DNA from: an uncultured Aequorivita sp.
GTDB lineage: Bacteria; Bacteroidota; Bacteroidia; Flavobacteriales; Flavobacteriaceae
DNA length: 64,000 bases
Assembly (NCBI GenBank): GCA_937125455.1
Contig: CAKZLK010000059.1
Location: forward strand, 1 to 64,000
Direction: 5' to 3'
Made by a program: the position numbers and the translations under genes. The notes under the pieces are model-generated. The model was not told the origin of the DNA, ran no database searches, and saw nothing but the letters and a program-made list of their open reading frames with translations. Positions 52,347 to 61,882 of this stretch are shown piece after piece (position 1 is the first letter of the stretch; the number at the start of each line of letters is the position of its first letter).

Positions 52347-52371
52347 AGAAAACCTTTTAAAAACACAGAAC

Positions 52372-52863
52372 ATGAGCTATTTAAACCTTGATAAAAAGAA
52401 AAACACAGCCACTGCAAAAGAACTTAATATGCTCTTAGCTGATTACCATTTATACTACCAAAAACTTCGTAATTTCCACTGGAATGTTGTGGGTAATAAC
52501 TTTTTTGATCTCCATATAAAATTTGAGGAAATGTATGAGGATGCAAAACTGAAAGTAGATGAAATTGCAGAGCGTATTTTAACCCTTCGATTTCAACCCA
52601 CAAGTAATTTTACGGATTATATAAAAATGAGTAGTATCAAGGAATCTTCCGAAGATACCAAAGACCTGGAAATGGTGAAAATATTGTTAGACGATCACGG
52701 AAAACTTTTGAAACAAATGCGCAATGTTATCGAAAAAGCAGATGCCGCAGGTGATGAAGGTACCATAGATATGATTGGTGGTTTTATCGGTCATATTGAA
52801 AAAATAAGTTGGATGCTAGATGCTTGGATGATGAAATCTAGCGATAAGCACCCTGAAGCATAA
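52372..52863 (+). CDS. dps: Dps-family DNA-binding/ferritin-like protein
   Basis: A 163-residue mini-ferritin. Its dodecamer oxidises and stores iron and protects DNA. The inter-subunit ferroxidase site is visible: FHWNVVGNNFFDLHIKFEEMYEDA (within about 38-61), supplying His, Asp and Glu ligands. LLADYHLYYQKLRN precedes it. The N-terminal Lys-rich stretch (NLDKKKNTATAKE) may bind DNA. It is a single-gene unit with its own promoter and terminator. Confidence 0.93.
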   Translation: MSYLNLDKKKNTATAKELNMLLADYHLYYQKLRNFHWNVVGNNFFDLHIKFEEMYEDAKLKVDEIAERILTLRFQPTSNFTDYIKMSSIKESSEDTKDLEMVKILLDDHGKLLKQMRNVIEKADAAGDEGTIDMIGGFIGHIEKISWMLDAWMMKSSDKHPEA

Positions 52864-52884
52864 TCACAATTTCATATATAAATT

Positions 52885-52911
52885 AATAAGCCTGCATTTA
52901 GCAGGCTTATT
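52885..52911 (+). terminator. terminator of dps
   Basis: An 11-bp perfect stem (AATAAGCCTGC, 52885-52895, with 52901-52911) has a 5-base loop. It is followed by only a weak T-run, so termination may be partial. Confidence 0.7.
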
Positions 52912-52999
52912 TGTGAAAAAACTTAAAGTATTATTAAAGGAGATTTAAATATTAAGCCCCTTCTTTATTTTTAACAAACTAAATAACCATCATACAAAT

Positions 53000-55900
53000 A
53001 TGAGTTCCTATAGAATATTTTTATCTCCATTAAAAAAAGTTATTTCCTTACTCATCGTTATATTTTTCTCAGCCTGTGCCACCTATAAACCACAGAGCAA
53101 TATTTCAGAATCACCAGAACAAGATGATGCCATTTACACTTTTTATATTGCCGGTGGAATTGGAAATACTGATGATGAAACAGATCCTAATATAAAAAAA
53201 ATACTAAAATCATATTTAGAAAAAGCAACTGATGAGAGTACTCTTTTATTTACCGGTAATTACACGAAGCCAGATGGATCTGAAAAAGAAAATAAAGAAA
53301 TAATAAACAAGGAACTTGAACTTACAAAAAAATTTAAGGGAAAGACCGTTTTTGTTCCCGGGCATTATGAGTGGAAAAGTAAAAACACAAAAGACATTGA
53401 ATGGGTTGAAAACTATATAAAAGATAGCGATATCAAGGATGTAAAGGTAGAACCAAACAATGTTTGTCCATTAGAGTTTAAGCAAATAAATGCTGATTTG
53501 GATATTATTTATGTTGATAGTAATTGGTTTGATACCAATTGGGATCATGTAGATGGAATTAATAAAAAATGTACCGATATAAATACCAAAAGAAGGTTTG
53601 TTGAAGAATTGGAAGGAATGATTAAAGATTCCCGTGGAAAAAACTTGGTTATTGTAATGCATCATCCTATTTATAGCAATGGACGTTTTGCCGGTAAGGA
53701 AACATTTTTACAAACCATTACACCACTTCCAATAGTTGGAACGCTTTTAAATGAAGCGGATTATCTTGCAAGTTTCAACAAACAACAATTATACTCGTAC
53801 AGATATAATTATTTACGCACTACGGTTAGTGCTTTGGTACAGGAAAATCATAGGGTAACTATTGTTTCTGGACACGAAAAAAGTCTGCAATATCTAAGTG
53901 GAGGAAACATAAACCAAATAATAAGCGGTTCTATGGGTAGTGCAGATGGAACAAAATTATCAAAAGGTACTATTACCAATATTGGTGGAAGCTTAAAATA
54001 TGAAGGAAAGTTTACGTATGGAAAAGAGGGTTTCGCTATTTTAAAATATTATAAGGACGGTTCTTCCAAAGTTACTTTTGTAACCGCTGATGACACTAAC
54101 ACTTTTGACGTTCAGGAAAAATTTCCCCAGGAAAAGAAACCCTTCTCCACTCCCACTTTTAATGAAAAAACCAAAACCCTACCCATAACCACTGATGAAG
54201 ATAAACTTAATAAATCTGGTTTCTATCAATTTATTTGGGGGAAAAGGTACCGTTCCTACTTCGGAAAACCAGTTACCGCAAACATAGCCATTTTAGATAC
54301 TCTCTATGAAGGACTAAAAGTAACCCAGCAAGGCGGTGGCCATCAATCCTTCTCTGCAAGGTTGGAAGACACTGATGGAAGAGAATATGCGATGCGTGGC
54401 CTTGAAAAAGATCCCCTTAAGTTTTTGCGATATAAAATAAAAGGTATTTCCTATTCTGAAGATAAATATGAAGGGACTTTTGCCGAAAATGTAATCTATG
54501 ATTTTTTTACAACCACACATCCATATATGCAATTGGTAATAAATCCCTTGGCAAAATCTGTTGGTATTAATCATGCAAACACAAAATTATACTACGTGCC
54601 CAAACAAACTGGCTTTAGGCTTTTAGGAGAAAATTACGGCGATCAATTGTATTTTATTGAAGAACGCCCAAATGACGAACAGAAAGATTATGAAGGATAC
54701 AATAGAGCAAACCCTAATGAAGAAGGGAAAATTGTAAACTTTGAAAGCACTACGGACGTTCTTGAAAAACTAAATAGAGACGAGAAATATTCCATCGACC
54801 AGAAGGCATACATGCGCGCACGAATTTTTGACATGCTCATAGGCGATTGGGATAGGCATCAAGACCAATGGCGCTGGGTTGAATATGAAATAAACGATGA
54901 TGACATTCGCTTTATTCCGATACCTAGGGATAGAGATGCAGCATTTTCAAAATTTGATGGAATTGCAATTCCACTTATAAAATTAGTATTGCCAGATGTT
55001 CGTTTTTGGCAAAGTTATGGCCCTAAAATTAATAATGTAAAATGGTTTAACGGAGAAGGCAATAATCTGGACAGAGCCTTTTTAAATAAATACGGTGTTT
55101 CAGTATGGGTTGAAGAAGCTAAATATATTCAGGATAATTTGACAGATGATGTTATTGAGCAAGCTTTTAAGAGACTTCCAAAAGAAGTTCAGGACGAAAA
55201 TTCAGAAGAAGTAAAAAATAATTTAAAAGGACGTCTGCAAAACCTAGATAAAATAGCTAAACGCTACGGTGAGTTAATGAATAAGACGGTTGTAATTCAT
55301 GGTACCCATAAAGATGATAAGGTAGAAATAACAAGGCTTCCAGAAGGTAAAACGCGAGTAGTTCTTAAAAGATTATTGACTGATGCTAAAAACAAAGTAT
55401 TTTTTGATAGAATTTTTGACCACAATGAAACCAATGAAATATGGATTTACGGCTTAAACGATGATGATATATTTGAAGTTTCAGGTGACGGAGATCATGA
55501 AATAATGATTCGTTTGGTAGGTGGCTTTGGAAAAGATGAGTTTAAAGTTACAAATCGCAAAAAATTGAAAGTGTACGATTGGCCTTATGAAAAGACCGAA
55601 TTCGAAGAAAAGACACCAGCACACCAATTTACGCGCTTGTATGAAACAAATACATTTTTTTGGAGAAATTTTAATGAAAACAACAACGTTCTACTGCCAA
55701 ATGTTGGCTTTAGAACAGATGACGGTTTGTATTTAGGTGCAAAGGATACATACACAAATAAAGGGTTCAATGGTGAGGATTTTAGATATAAACATTATCT
55801 ATCCGCAAACTATTATTTTGATTTTAGAGCCATTGAAGCTGAATACCAAGGAACTTTTAGCAATATAATACCCAATTGGAATCTAGAAGCTGGGGCTTAT

Positions 55901-56707
55901 TTCACAAGTGATCTTTTCACCAAAAACTTTTTTGGATATGGAAATGATACAACCTATGATGAGGATTTAATAGGTAAAGAATACAACCGAGCCAGAACAC
56001 AACAAATTAAAGCGAATTTTGGTATTGCTTACAGAACCATTAGAATCAAAGGGCTTTTTGAAAGCTATGAAGTAGCAAATACCCCGGACAGATTTTTCAA
56101 TACTTCCAATTTTACACCAGAAATATTTGATACTCAAAATTATGTAGGCGCTGAAGCCTCATTAAGTTATGCAAATGAAGATGCCGCGGATTTTCCTACG
56201 CGTGGTTTTTATTTAGATGCCGCTATTGGCTATAAAACCAATGTTAAATTGGATAATGTGAATTTTGGTTATGCTAATTTAGCATTAGGATTTAACAGAA
56301 AACTGATTCCCTCAGGAAATTTGGTGCTCGGTTCAAAGGCTGAAGTGAATACCAATTTCGGAAATGATTTTTTCTTTTATCACGCACCATCCATCGGTGG
56401 GAGTAACGGACTTCGTGGATATAGGGACGAACGGTTTACTGGAAAAACTTCGTTCTACCAAAGCTCAGATTTAAAACTTCGTCTTGGAAGAATTGTTACT
56501 GCAGTTGTGCCCATATCCTTAGGAGTTTACGGTGGGTTTGACTACGGTCGTATTTGGGTAAATAACGATACTTCAAATACTTGGCATACCTCTTACGGTG
56601 GTGGTGTTTGGTTTGGTACGCTCAACGCACTTGGATTTAATGTAGGTTATTTTTTATCTGAAGAAGATGCCATCGTACAGGTTGGTTTTAAAACAATCAT
56701 TCGTTAG
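53000..56707 (+). CDS. phosphoesterase-like / CotH-kinase-like / BamA-type barrel protein, copy 1 (degenerate phosphoesterase)
   Basis: A 1235-residue envelope protein. Residues 1-26 are a lipoprotein signal (FFSAC, Cys26). About 45-370 is a calcineurin-like phosphoesterase region whose metal motifs are broken compared with the paralogue at 56823: GDAG is AGGIG, GDN is GNY (86-88), GNHE is GHYE (121-124), GHEH is GHEK (291-294). MHHP (220-223) is kept. About 430-700 has a Gly-rich loop QGGGHQS (near 445), then IGDWDRHQDQWRW (614-626) and PIPRDRDAAF, which resemble the CotH/FAM20-type kinase catalytic and metal loops. About 900-1235 is an outer-membrane barrel of BamA/D15 type with LRGYRDERFTG. 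The kinase relation is my inference. Confidence 0.85.
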   Translation: MSSYRIFLSPLKKVISLLIVIFFSACATYKPQSNISESPEQDDAIYTFYIAGGIGNTDDETDPNIKKILKSYLEKATDESTLLFTGNYTKPDGSEKENKEIINKELELTKKFKGKTVFVPGHYEWKSKNTKDIEWVENYIKDSDIKDVKVEPNNVCPLEFKQINADLDIIYVDSNWFDTNWDHVDGINKKCTDINTKRRFVEELEGMIKDSRGKNLVIVMHHPIYSNGRFAGKETFLQTITPLPIVGTLLNEADYLASFNKQQLYSYRYNYLRTTVSALVQENHRVTIVSGHEKSLQYLSGGNINQIISGSMGSADGTKLSKGTITNIGGSLKYEGKFTYGKEGFAILKYYKDGSSKVTFVTADDTNTFDVQEKFPQEKKPFSTPTFNEKTKTLPITTDEDKLNKSGFYQFIWGKRYRSYFGKPVTANIAILDTLYEGLKVTQQGGGHQSFSARLEDTDGREYAMRGLEKDPLKFLRYKIKGISYSEDKYEGTFAENVIYDFFTTTHPYMQLVINPLAKSVGINHANTKLYYVPKQTGFRLLGENYGDQLYFIEERPNDEQKDYEGYNRANPNEEGKIVNFESTTDVLEKLNRDEKYSIDQKAYMRARIFDMLIGDWDRHQDQWRWVEYEINDDDIRFIPIPRDRDAAFSKFDGIAIPLIKLVLPDVRFWQSYGPKINNVKWFNGEGNNLDRAFLNKYGVSVWVEEAKYIQDNLTDDVIEQAFKRLPKEVQDENSEEVKNNLKGRLQNLDKIAKRYGELMNKTVVIHGTHKDDKVEITRLPEGKTRVVLKRLLTDAKNKVFFDRIFDHNETNEIWIYGLNDDDIFEVSGDGDHEIMIRLVGGFGKDEFKVTNRKKLKVYDWPYEKTEFEEKTPAHQFTRLYETNTFFWRNFNENNNVLLPNVGFRTDDGLYLGAKDTYTNKGFNGEDFRYKHYLSANYYFDFRAIEAEYQGTFSNIIPNWNLEAGAYFTSDLFTKNFFGYGNDTTYDEDLIGKEYNRARTQQIKANFGIAYRTIRIKGLFESYEVANTPDRFFNTSNFTPEIFDTQNYVGAEASLSYANEDAADFPTRGFYLDAAIGYKTNVKLDNVNFGYANLALGFNRKLIPSGNLVLGSKAEVNTNFGNDFFFYHAPSIGGSNGLRGYRDERFTGKTSFYQSSDLKLRLGRIVTAVVPISLGVYGGFDYGRIWVNNDTSNTWHTSYGGGVWFGTLNALGFNVGYFLSEEDAIVQVGFKTIIR

Positions 56708-56724
56708 GAATCACTTGTTGAAGA

Positions 56725-56762
56725 TTAATAAAGGGGATTTATCTTATTAAATTCCCTTTATT
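56725..56762. terminator. shared terminator-like hairpin between the two paralogues
   Basis: TAATAAAGGG (56725-56734) pairs with CCCTTTATTA (56753-56762) around an 18-base loop that can extend the stem. It lies in the 115-base gap between convergent genes. Confidence 0.5.
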
Positions 56763-56822
56763 AATATGAAAATTCAAATACAAAACGAATCCAGCTACGT
56801 TATTTGAAAAAGATAGAAACAG

Positions 56823-59800
56823 TTAGAATGAGAATCCTATCCCAAAACTATAACGTGATCCTTCCTTTGAATTGAATGCACTAAAATTTGCCCCCAGTCC
56901 GCCTTGTCCATTTATCCATAAACCTCCACCAAAAGAGGTATGCCATATTTTCGAATCTTCATTTGGCACCCATACCCTTCCAAGGTCTGCTCCCCCATAA
57001 ACACCTATTTGCACCGGAAACAAGCCGATGAGGAATTGGTCAAAACTGTAGCGTAAATCCGCATTACCGACCAAAAAGGATTTTCCCGTGAACCGTTCTT
57101 CCCTATAACCTCTCAATCCATTTTTTGCACCCAATTGGGCTCCTTGATAAAACTGAAAATTATTTCCCAAGTTAATTTGGGTCTGGAGATTTGTTTTCAA
57201 AACCAATTTTTCATTTTTAATCAAGGCGTTATAAAACACAATCCTTGATGCAAGAACACCGAATACATTATCCACATCTTCAAGGTCATCCGTCACGCCC
57301 AGCGAAAGGTCAAATAGCATACCTCGAGCAGGGTTTAAAGGATTATCATAACTCCGGTAATTATAAATACCTTCTACAGTTCCATAATAATTGCTATTAT
57401 CCAGAGTCACTGTACCTTTATCTTGATACAAATTACTTATGCTTTTATTTAATGTTATAGCTTCAAATTTGGTCTGAAACGTGAACACACTACCAAAACT
57501 GGAGTTGCGGACCAATGCAGCTTTTGCAGAAATAGACTGCAGTTCTATTCTATTAAAATCATAACCACTTTCTGATTGTCCATTTTCAGATTGATTCCCA
57601 TAACCAAAATAATTGACCGTGTAATTTGGGCTTTCAATATGGGCTCCAATTTTCAAATTTAAATCTCCGATTGAATTGGCAAACTCCCCTTCATAATTTA
57701 GATCGAAACTTGAAGTATCAAAATAATATCCAGCAGTTAAATTATGGCGTTTGGCGAATGGATTTCTTTTAAAGCTATTTACTGTATAGATAAACTGCAT
57801 CCCCAACCTGAAGCCATCATCTGGGTTATATCCTAATGCTGGTGCGATTCTTTTTGTGTCACTTATCTGCTTTCGGTAATCATAGGTATTTAAATCATAT
57901 ATATCAGTAAAAATGGGAATACCTTTTTCATTTTCTTCAATGGTAGATGGATTGGTGTCAGAATCATAAAACTTAACCCTTCTTCCTTCATTAATTCTGT
58001 AAACATCCGTTCCGTTCCCTCCAATTACGCGAACGTAAATAAGATCTGAATCCTTTCCATTTACTTCGAAAACATCATTGCCGTCCAAACCATAAATCCA
58101 TAGCTCTCGGGTATCTTTATGAAAATAGTCATGTTCAATCATTAAATCTTCTTTTTTACCATCAGTATATCGATACGTTTTCACATTTGTTTTTCCGCCG
58201 GCTTCACGGGTTATTTCAAAATAATCAGCTTCATCAGTTCCTGTTATAGTCTGTAAATTCGAAAGATAATCGTAATAACGGTTGGCTATAGCTACAAGAT
58301 TTTTTTTTCGAGCTAGGAGTGTTTCTTTAATTTTCTGAAGTTCCGCGTCTTGTACTTCGGGAGGAATTTCATTAAAAGCTTCTTCAATAATACCATTTGT
58401 AAGGGTATCCTGAATTTGCTTGGCTACGTATTCCCATTGCTGTCTACCCGAACGCTCCAATAACGCACGATCCAGAATAATTCCTTCTTCATTAAACCAT
58501 TTCAAGTCTGTTAGATTATCATCATAAACATGTGTTTGTCTAGAGCCACTGAAAATAGAGCGGGCTACGTTAAGAATATTCCCGTCAAAGCTGGAAAAAG
58601 CATCATCTCTGTTCCTTGGGATGGGAACATATACATTTTTGCCGTAACGATTGTAATATTCTGCCCATCGCCAATGGTCACTTTCACGATCCCAGTCCCC
58701 TATCAACATATCAAAAAGGCGGGAGCGAATGTAATTTTCCTCATCTACCTGTATATCTCCACCACGACGAATTTTTGCTAAAATGTCGTCTGTTGTCTGA
58801 ATATCATCAGGATACTTAAAAGTTTTTTCACCTTCACTGCTTTCTGTAGGTTCCAAAGAAATAAAGTAAAGTTCATCTCCAAACTTATCATTATAGTCTC
58901 CCAGCGCACTTTGTTTGGGAACATAATAAAGTTTTGAATCTGTATAAAATACATTAACAGCTTTAGCCATTTTAGGAATGGATAAAGCGGCATATGGATG
59001 TGAGGAAGTATAAAAATCGGCATTGAGGGTTTCTTCCTTTGGCAATTTTTTTTCTTCATCAGGTCCAGCAGATACCTCACTCTCTTTTCCAGGAATGGTT
59101 TTTTCTAAAAAATCCAAAGAGTTTTTACCCAGCGCCCGCATTCTATATTCATTACCCTTTTTATCCTTTAATCTAAGGGAACGATATTCTTTTTGAACTC
59201 CTTCCCTTACGACTGTAACTCCTCCAAAAAGTGAATCTAATTGTGCCACTTTTGCTTTTACTGGAGTTGTATATGCATCTTGGTATCGGCTACCCCAAAT
59301 AGTCTTAAAAAAAAGGGATTCGTTAATACTATCTTTTTTGTAGATAGGCACTACTTTTTCCGAAGCAAAAGACTGTGACAGTGAAGAGGTATCATAATTT
59401 TTAATTGGTGCAAAAACCTCTTTCTCAAAAACCAATTTTGGATCTAAAGTTTCATTGGCAATATAATATTGAACCCAAGAAGAGCCATCTGTAAAAACAG
59501 TTAAAACAGCAAATCCTTGTGCGCCACTTGAAAACAACCCATTTTTACCTAATGAAGCATATGAATTTTTAGAACCAGAGCCAGAAACTATTTGTTTTAC
59601 ACCGTCCTCTTCAAGATATTGCAGTGTATGCTCATGCCCAGAAACGAATACTAACCGATCGCTATTTAGGGTCGTGTTTTTAAGGCGAATCATTAAATTA
59701 TTATACAACTCATTATACCTATCCTGAATTGAAACGCCTCCTTGTGAACGAATTTGAATAACAAGTGATGTTAAAAATGGCAAGGGCCAATTTTGCTGAG

Positions 59801-60590
59801 TGGGATACAAATGTCTGCTTGCTCCAAAATAACCTCCATGGCTACCATTGGTAAGCATAGGATGGTGCATTGCAAAAACTATTGTTTTATTTTGATGATT
59901 TTCCAGTTCTTGTTGGATATCAATAAAAAGCTTGTCTCTGGATTTTATTTCACAGTTTTCATTAATGCTTGGGTGAGAATTCCAATCTTCAAGATACCAT
60001 TGGGTATCTATCATTATTAATTGAATATTATCCGTAATCGGAATACTTTCTAAGGGGCATCCATTACTAGGCTTAAAGGCATCAATACCACCAAAAATTT
60101 TTTCAATATAGTTTTCCTCTCTTTTAACTCCAGGAACTCCCCCGTTATACCATTCGTGATTACCTGGAATAAAATATACAGTACCATTAAAATCTTTTAC
60201 AGATTCATATTGTGCATTAATCATATTTTCAGAAAAAGCACGGTTTGAGTCTTCTTCAGGGTCCATTCCCCCAGGGTAGATATTATCGCCTAAAAAAAGT
60301 GTATAATCGTCTTTAGATGGATGTTTTTGCAGATATTTATTAAAAGCCGTCAAAGCATCGCTCTTTCCTCCCATAGGCGACAATCCAGCATCACCAACCA
60401 AATAAAAGGTTTTTTCGACTTCCTTTTGGGATGGAAAAACTGGCTTAAAATCGTTCTCTTTAAATTGGGGAGCATAAGTTGCACAGGAGGAAACTAAAAT
60501 AATGAAAAGTATTAGAAGGCAACCTCTTTTTAAGTAGCGTGAACTAGTAAAAAAAAAATTATTTATTAAAGAATTTAATTTTGAAAACAT
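56823..60590 (-). CDS. metallophosphoesterase / CotH-kinase-like / BamA-type barrel protein, copy 2 (intact phosphoesterase)
   Basis: A 1255-residue paralogue of the 53000 gene in convergent orientation. A lipoprotein signal ends LVSSC (Cys36). The calcineurin-like phosphoesterase is complete: VGDAG (Asp67), LGDNIYPGG (Asp102, Asn103), GNHEW (Asn144, His145), MHHPMLTNGSHGG (His242/243) and SGHEH (His319, His321). The middle region has EYRSLRLKDKKGNEYRMRAL (468-487), LIGDWDRESDHWRW (629-642) and PIPRNRDDAF (656-665), resembling CotH/FAM20-type kinase loops. About 920-1255 is a beta-barrel with LRGYREERFTG and a C-terminal Phe. A lipid anchor plus a barrel in one chain is unusual. Phosphatase activity is likely; the substrate is unknown. 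Confidence 0.88.
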   Translation of the reverse strand: MFSKLNSLINNFFFTSSRYLKRGCLLILFIILVSSCATYAPQFKENDFKPVFPSQKEVEKTFYLVGDAGLSPMGGKSDALTAFNKYLQKHPSKDDYTLFLGDNIYPGGMDPEEDSNRAFSENMINAQYESVKDFNGTVYFIPGNHEWYNGGVPGVKREENYIEKIFGGIDAFKPSNGCPLESIPITDNIQLIMIDTQWYLEDWNSHPSINENCEIKSRDKLFIDIQQELENHQNKTIVFAMHHPMLTNGSHGGYFGASRHLYPTQQNWPLPFLTSLVIQIRSQGGVSIQDRYNELYNNLMIRLKNTTLNSDRLVFVSGHEHTLQYLEEDGVKQIVSGSGSKNSYASLGKNGLFSSGAQGFAVLTVFTDGSSWVQYYIANETLDPKLVFEKEVFAPIKNYDTSSLSQSFASEKVVPIYKKDSINESLFFKTIWGSRYQDAYTTPVKAKVAQLDSLFGGVTVVREGVQKEYRSLRLKDKKGNEYRMRALGKNSLDFLEKTIPGKESEVSAGPDEEKKLPKEETLNADFYTSSHPYAALSIPKMAKAVNVFYTDSKLYYVPKQSALGDYNDKFGDELYFISLEPTESSEGEKTFKYPDDIQTTDDILAKIRRGGDIQVDEENYIRSRLFDMLIGDWDRESDHWRWAEYYNRYGKNVYVPIPRNRDDAFSSFDGNILNVARSIFSGSRQTHVYDDNLTDLKWFNEEGIILDRALLERSGRQQWEYVAKQIQDTLTNGIIEEAFNEIPPEVQDAELQKIKETLLARKKNLVAIANRYYDYLSNLQTITGTDEADYFEITREAGGKTNVKTYRYTDGKKEDLMIEHDYFHKDTRELWIYGLDGNDVFEVNGKDSDLIYVRVIGGNGTDVYRINEGRRVKFYDSDTNPSTIEENEKGIPIFTDIYDLNTYDYRKQISDTKRIAPALGYNPDDGFRLGMQFIYTVNSFKRNPFAKRHNLTAGYYFDTSSFDLNYEGEFANSIGDLNLKIGAHIESPNYTVNYFGYGNQSENGQSESGYDFNRIELQSISAKAALVRNSSFGSVFTFQTKFEAITLNKSISNLYQDKGTVTLDNSNYYGTVEGIYNYRSYDNPLNPARGMLFDLSLGVTDDLEDVDNVFGVLASRIVFYNALIKNEKLVLKTNLQTQINLGNNFQFYQGAQLGAKNGLRGYREERFTGKSFLVGNADLRYSFDQFLIGLFPVQIGVYGGADLGRVWVPNEDSKIWHTSFGGGLWINGQGGLGANFSAFNSKEGSRYSFGIGFSF

Positions 60591-60694
60591 ATTGAAAAAA
60601 TGGGAATCACTAAAAGTTATAATGATGTTAATTTAAAAGATATGCGCAACTGAATTTTAATTTTTTAGTACTTTGGATTCTTAAAAAACAACGC

Positions 60695-61879
60695 ATGGTT
60701 GATATAGTTGAAACTACTGATAAATTTGTACTAAATCTTTTCAAAGAAAAATTATCCAGTACATACATATACCATAATTATACACATACAAGGCGTGTTT
60801 ATAAAAGTATAAATGAAATTATTGAAGATTCACAAATTAATGTTAAAGATGCAACTATATTGCGACTTTCGGCACTTTTACACGATACTGGCTACACTGT
60901 AAAACGTGATGGCCACGAAGAAGAAAGTGTTAAGATTGCAAGAGAATTTCTTCAATCTGAAAATGTTGATCCTGATATAATTAACGGTGTTGAAAGATGT
61001 ATTGCAGCAACCAAATTTAAAAACACTATACCTAAAGATGATCTTGAAAAGATAATTCGCGATGCGGACTCATCACACTTTGGAAAAAAATATTTTGAAG
61101 AAATCAGCAATTTATTAAGACAGGAATACCTGGAACAGAACATACATAATTTTACCCCACAAGAATGGCTGAATGAAAATATTAAAGTGCTTATTGAAAC
61201 CCATCAATTTTATACCGATTATGCACTTAAAAATTGGCAACCAATAAAAGATATGAATCTTGCCAAATTGATAAATAAACGGAAAAAAAATGAGGTTAAA
61301 CTAAACAAGGAAAAGAAAAAAGCAAAGCTTAAGGCAAAATACAAAAACGATAGTCCGGAAAGAGGAATACAGACTTTTTATAGGACTGCATTGAGAAACC
61401 ATATGAAGCTTAGCGACATCGCAGATACCAAAGCAAACATAATGCTTTCTGTGAACGCTATTATAATCTCTTTGGTAATTTCAAATCTTGTTTCAAAGCT
61501 TGACGTGAATAATTTTTTAATAGTCCCAACAGCTATATTTATATTCTTTAGTGCTATTAGTATGATTTTAGCCGTTATAGCCACCCGTCCAAATGTTACC
61601 AGGGGTGAATTCACCAAAGAAGACGTAGCCAATAAAAGCGTAAACCTAACTTTTTTTGGTAATTTTCATAAAATGGAACTTGAACAATATGAATGGGCCA
61701 TAGAGGAGCTTTTGAAAGACAGGGATTACGTTTACAAATCGCTTACCAAAGATCTTTATTTCTTAGGAAAGGTACTTGACAGAAAATATAGAATATTGCG
61801 ACTTACTTACACGATGTTTGTTGTGGGTACTATAATATCATTGCTCTGTTTTGCTATATTCTTCTATTTCAAATCATAA
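60695..61879 (+). CDS. HD-domain / PycTM (DUF5706) fusion protein
   Basis: A 394-residue inner-membrane protein. Residues about 15-180 are an HD phosphohydrolase domain with His27/His31 (YHNYTHT), His63-Asp64 (LLHDTG), His74 (GHEEES) and Asp123/125 (RDADSSH). A Lys-rich linker spans about 190-222. About 225-394 is the PycTM/DUF5706 region (NHMKLSDIADTKANIMLSVN) with membrane helices at about 249-267, 274-297 and 371-391. PycTM is the membrane effector domain of Pycsar anti-phage systems, but no uridylate/cytidylate cyclase gene is adjacent. The HD part might cleave a nucleotide signal, so this may be a housekeeping relative. Confidence 0.88.
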   Translation: MVDIVETTDKFVLNLFKEKLSSTYIYHNYTHTRRVYKSINEIIEDSQINVKDATILRLSALLHDTGYTVKRDGHEEESVKIAREFLQSENVDPDIINGVERCIAATKFKNTIPKDDLEKIIRDADSSHFGKKYFEEISNLLRQEYLEQNIHNFTPQEWLNENIKVLIETHQFYTDYALKNWQPIKDMNLAKLINKRKKNEVKLNKEKKKAKLKAKYKNDSPERGIQTFYRTALRNHMKLSDIADTKANIMLSVNAIIISLVISNLVSKLDVNNFLIVPTAIFIFFSAISMILAVIATRPNVTRGEFTKEDVANKSVNLTFFGNFHKMELEQYEWAIEELLKDRDYVYKSLTKDLYFLGKVLDRKYRILRLTYTMFVVGTIISLLCFAIFFYFKS

Positions 61880-61882
61880 AGG

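Larger units (their letters stand above)
51904..52371. other. divergent intergenic region between cysQ and dps
   Basis: This 468-base gap carries the leftward cys promoter, a tandem 11-mer and the rightward dps promoter. Apart from these I see AT-rich sequence, short imperfect direct repeats (ACTAATACTCATTACAAATTAC region near 52111-52145), and no gene. Confidence 0.6.

Noticed and set aside
53000-56707. Pseudogene interpretation of the paralogue with broken phosphoesterase motifs
   Set aside because: The frame is intact over 1235 codons, and the barrel and central motifs are well kept. Loss is confined to metal ligands, which fits a pseudoenzyme better than decay.
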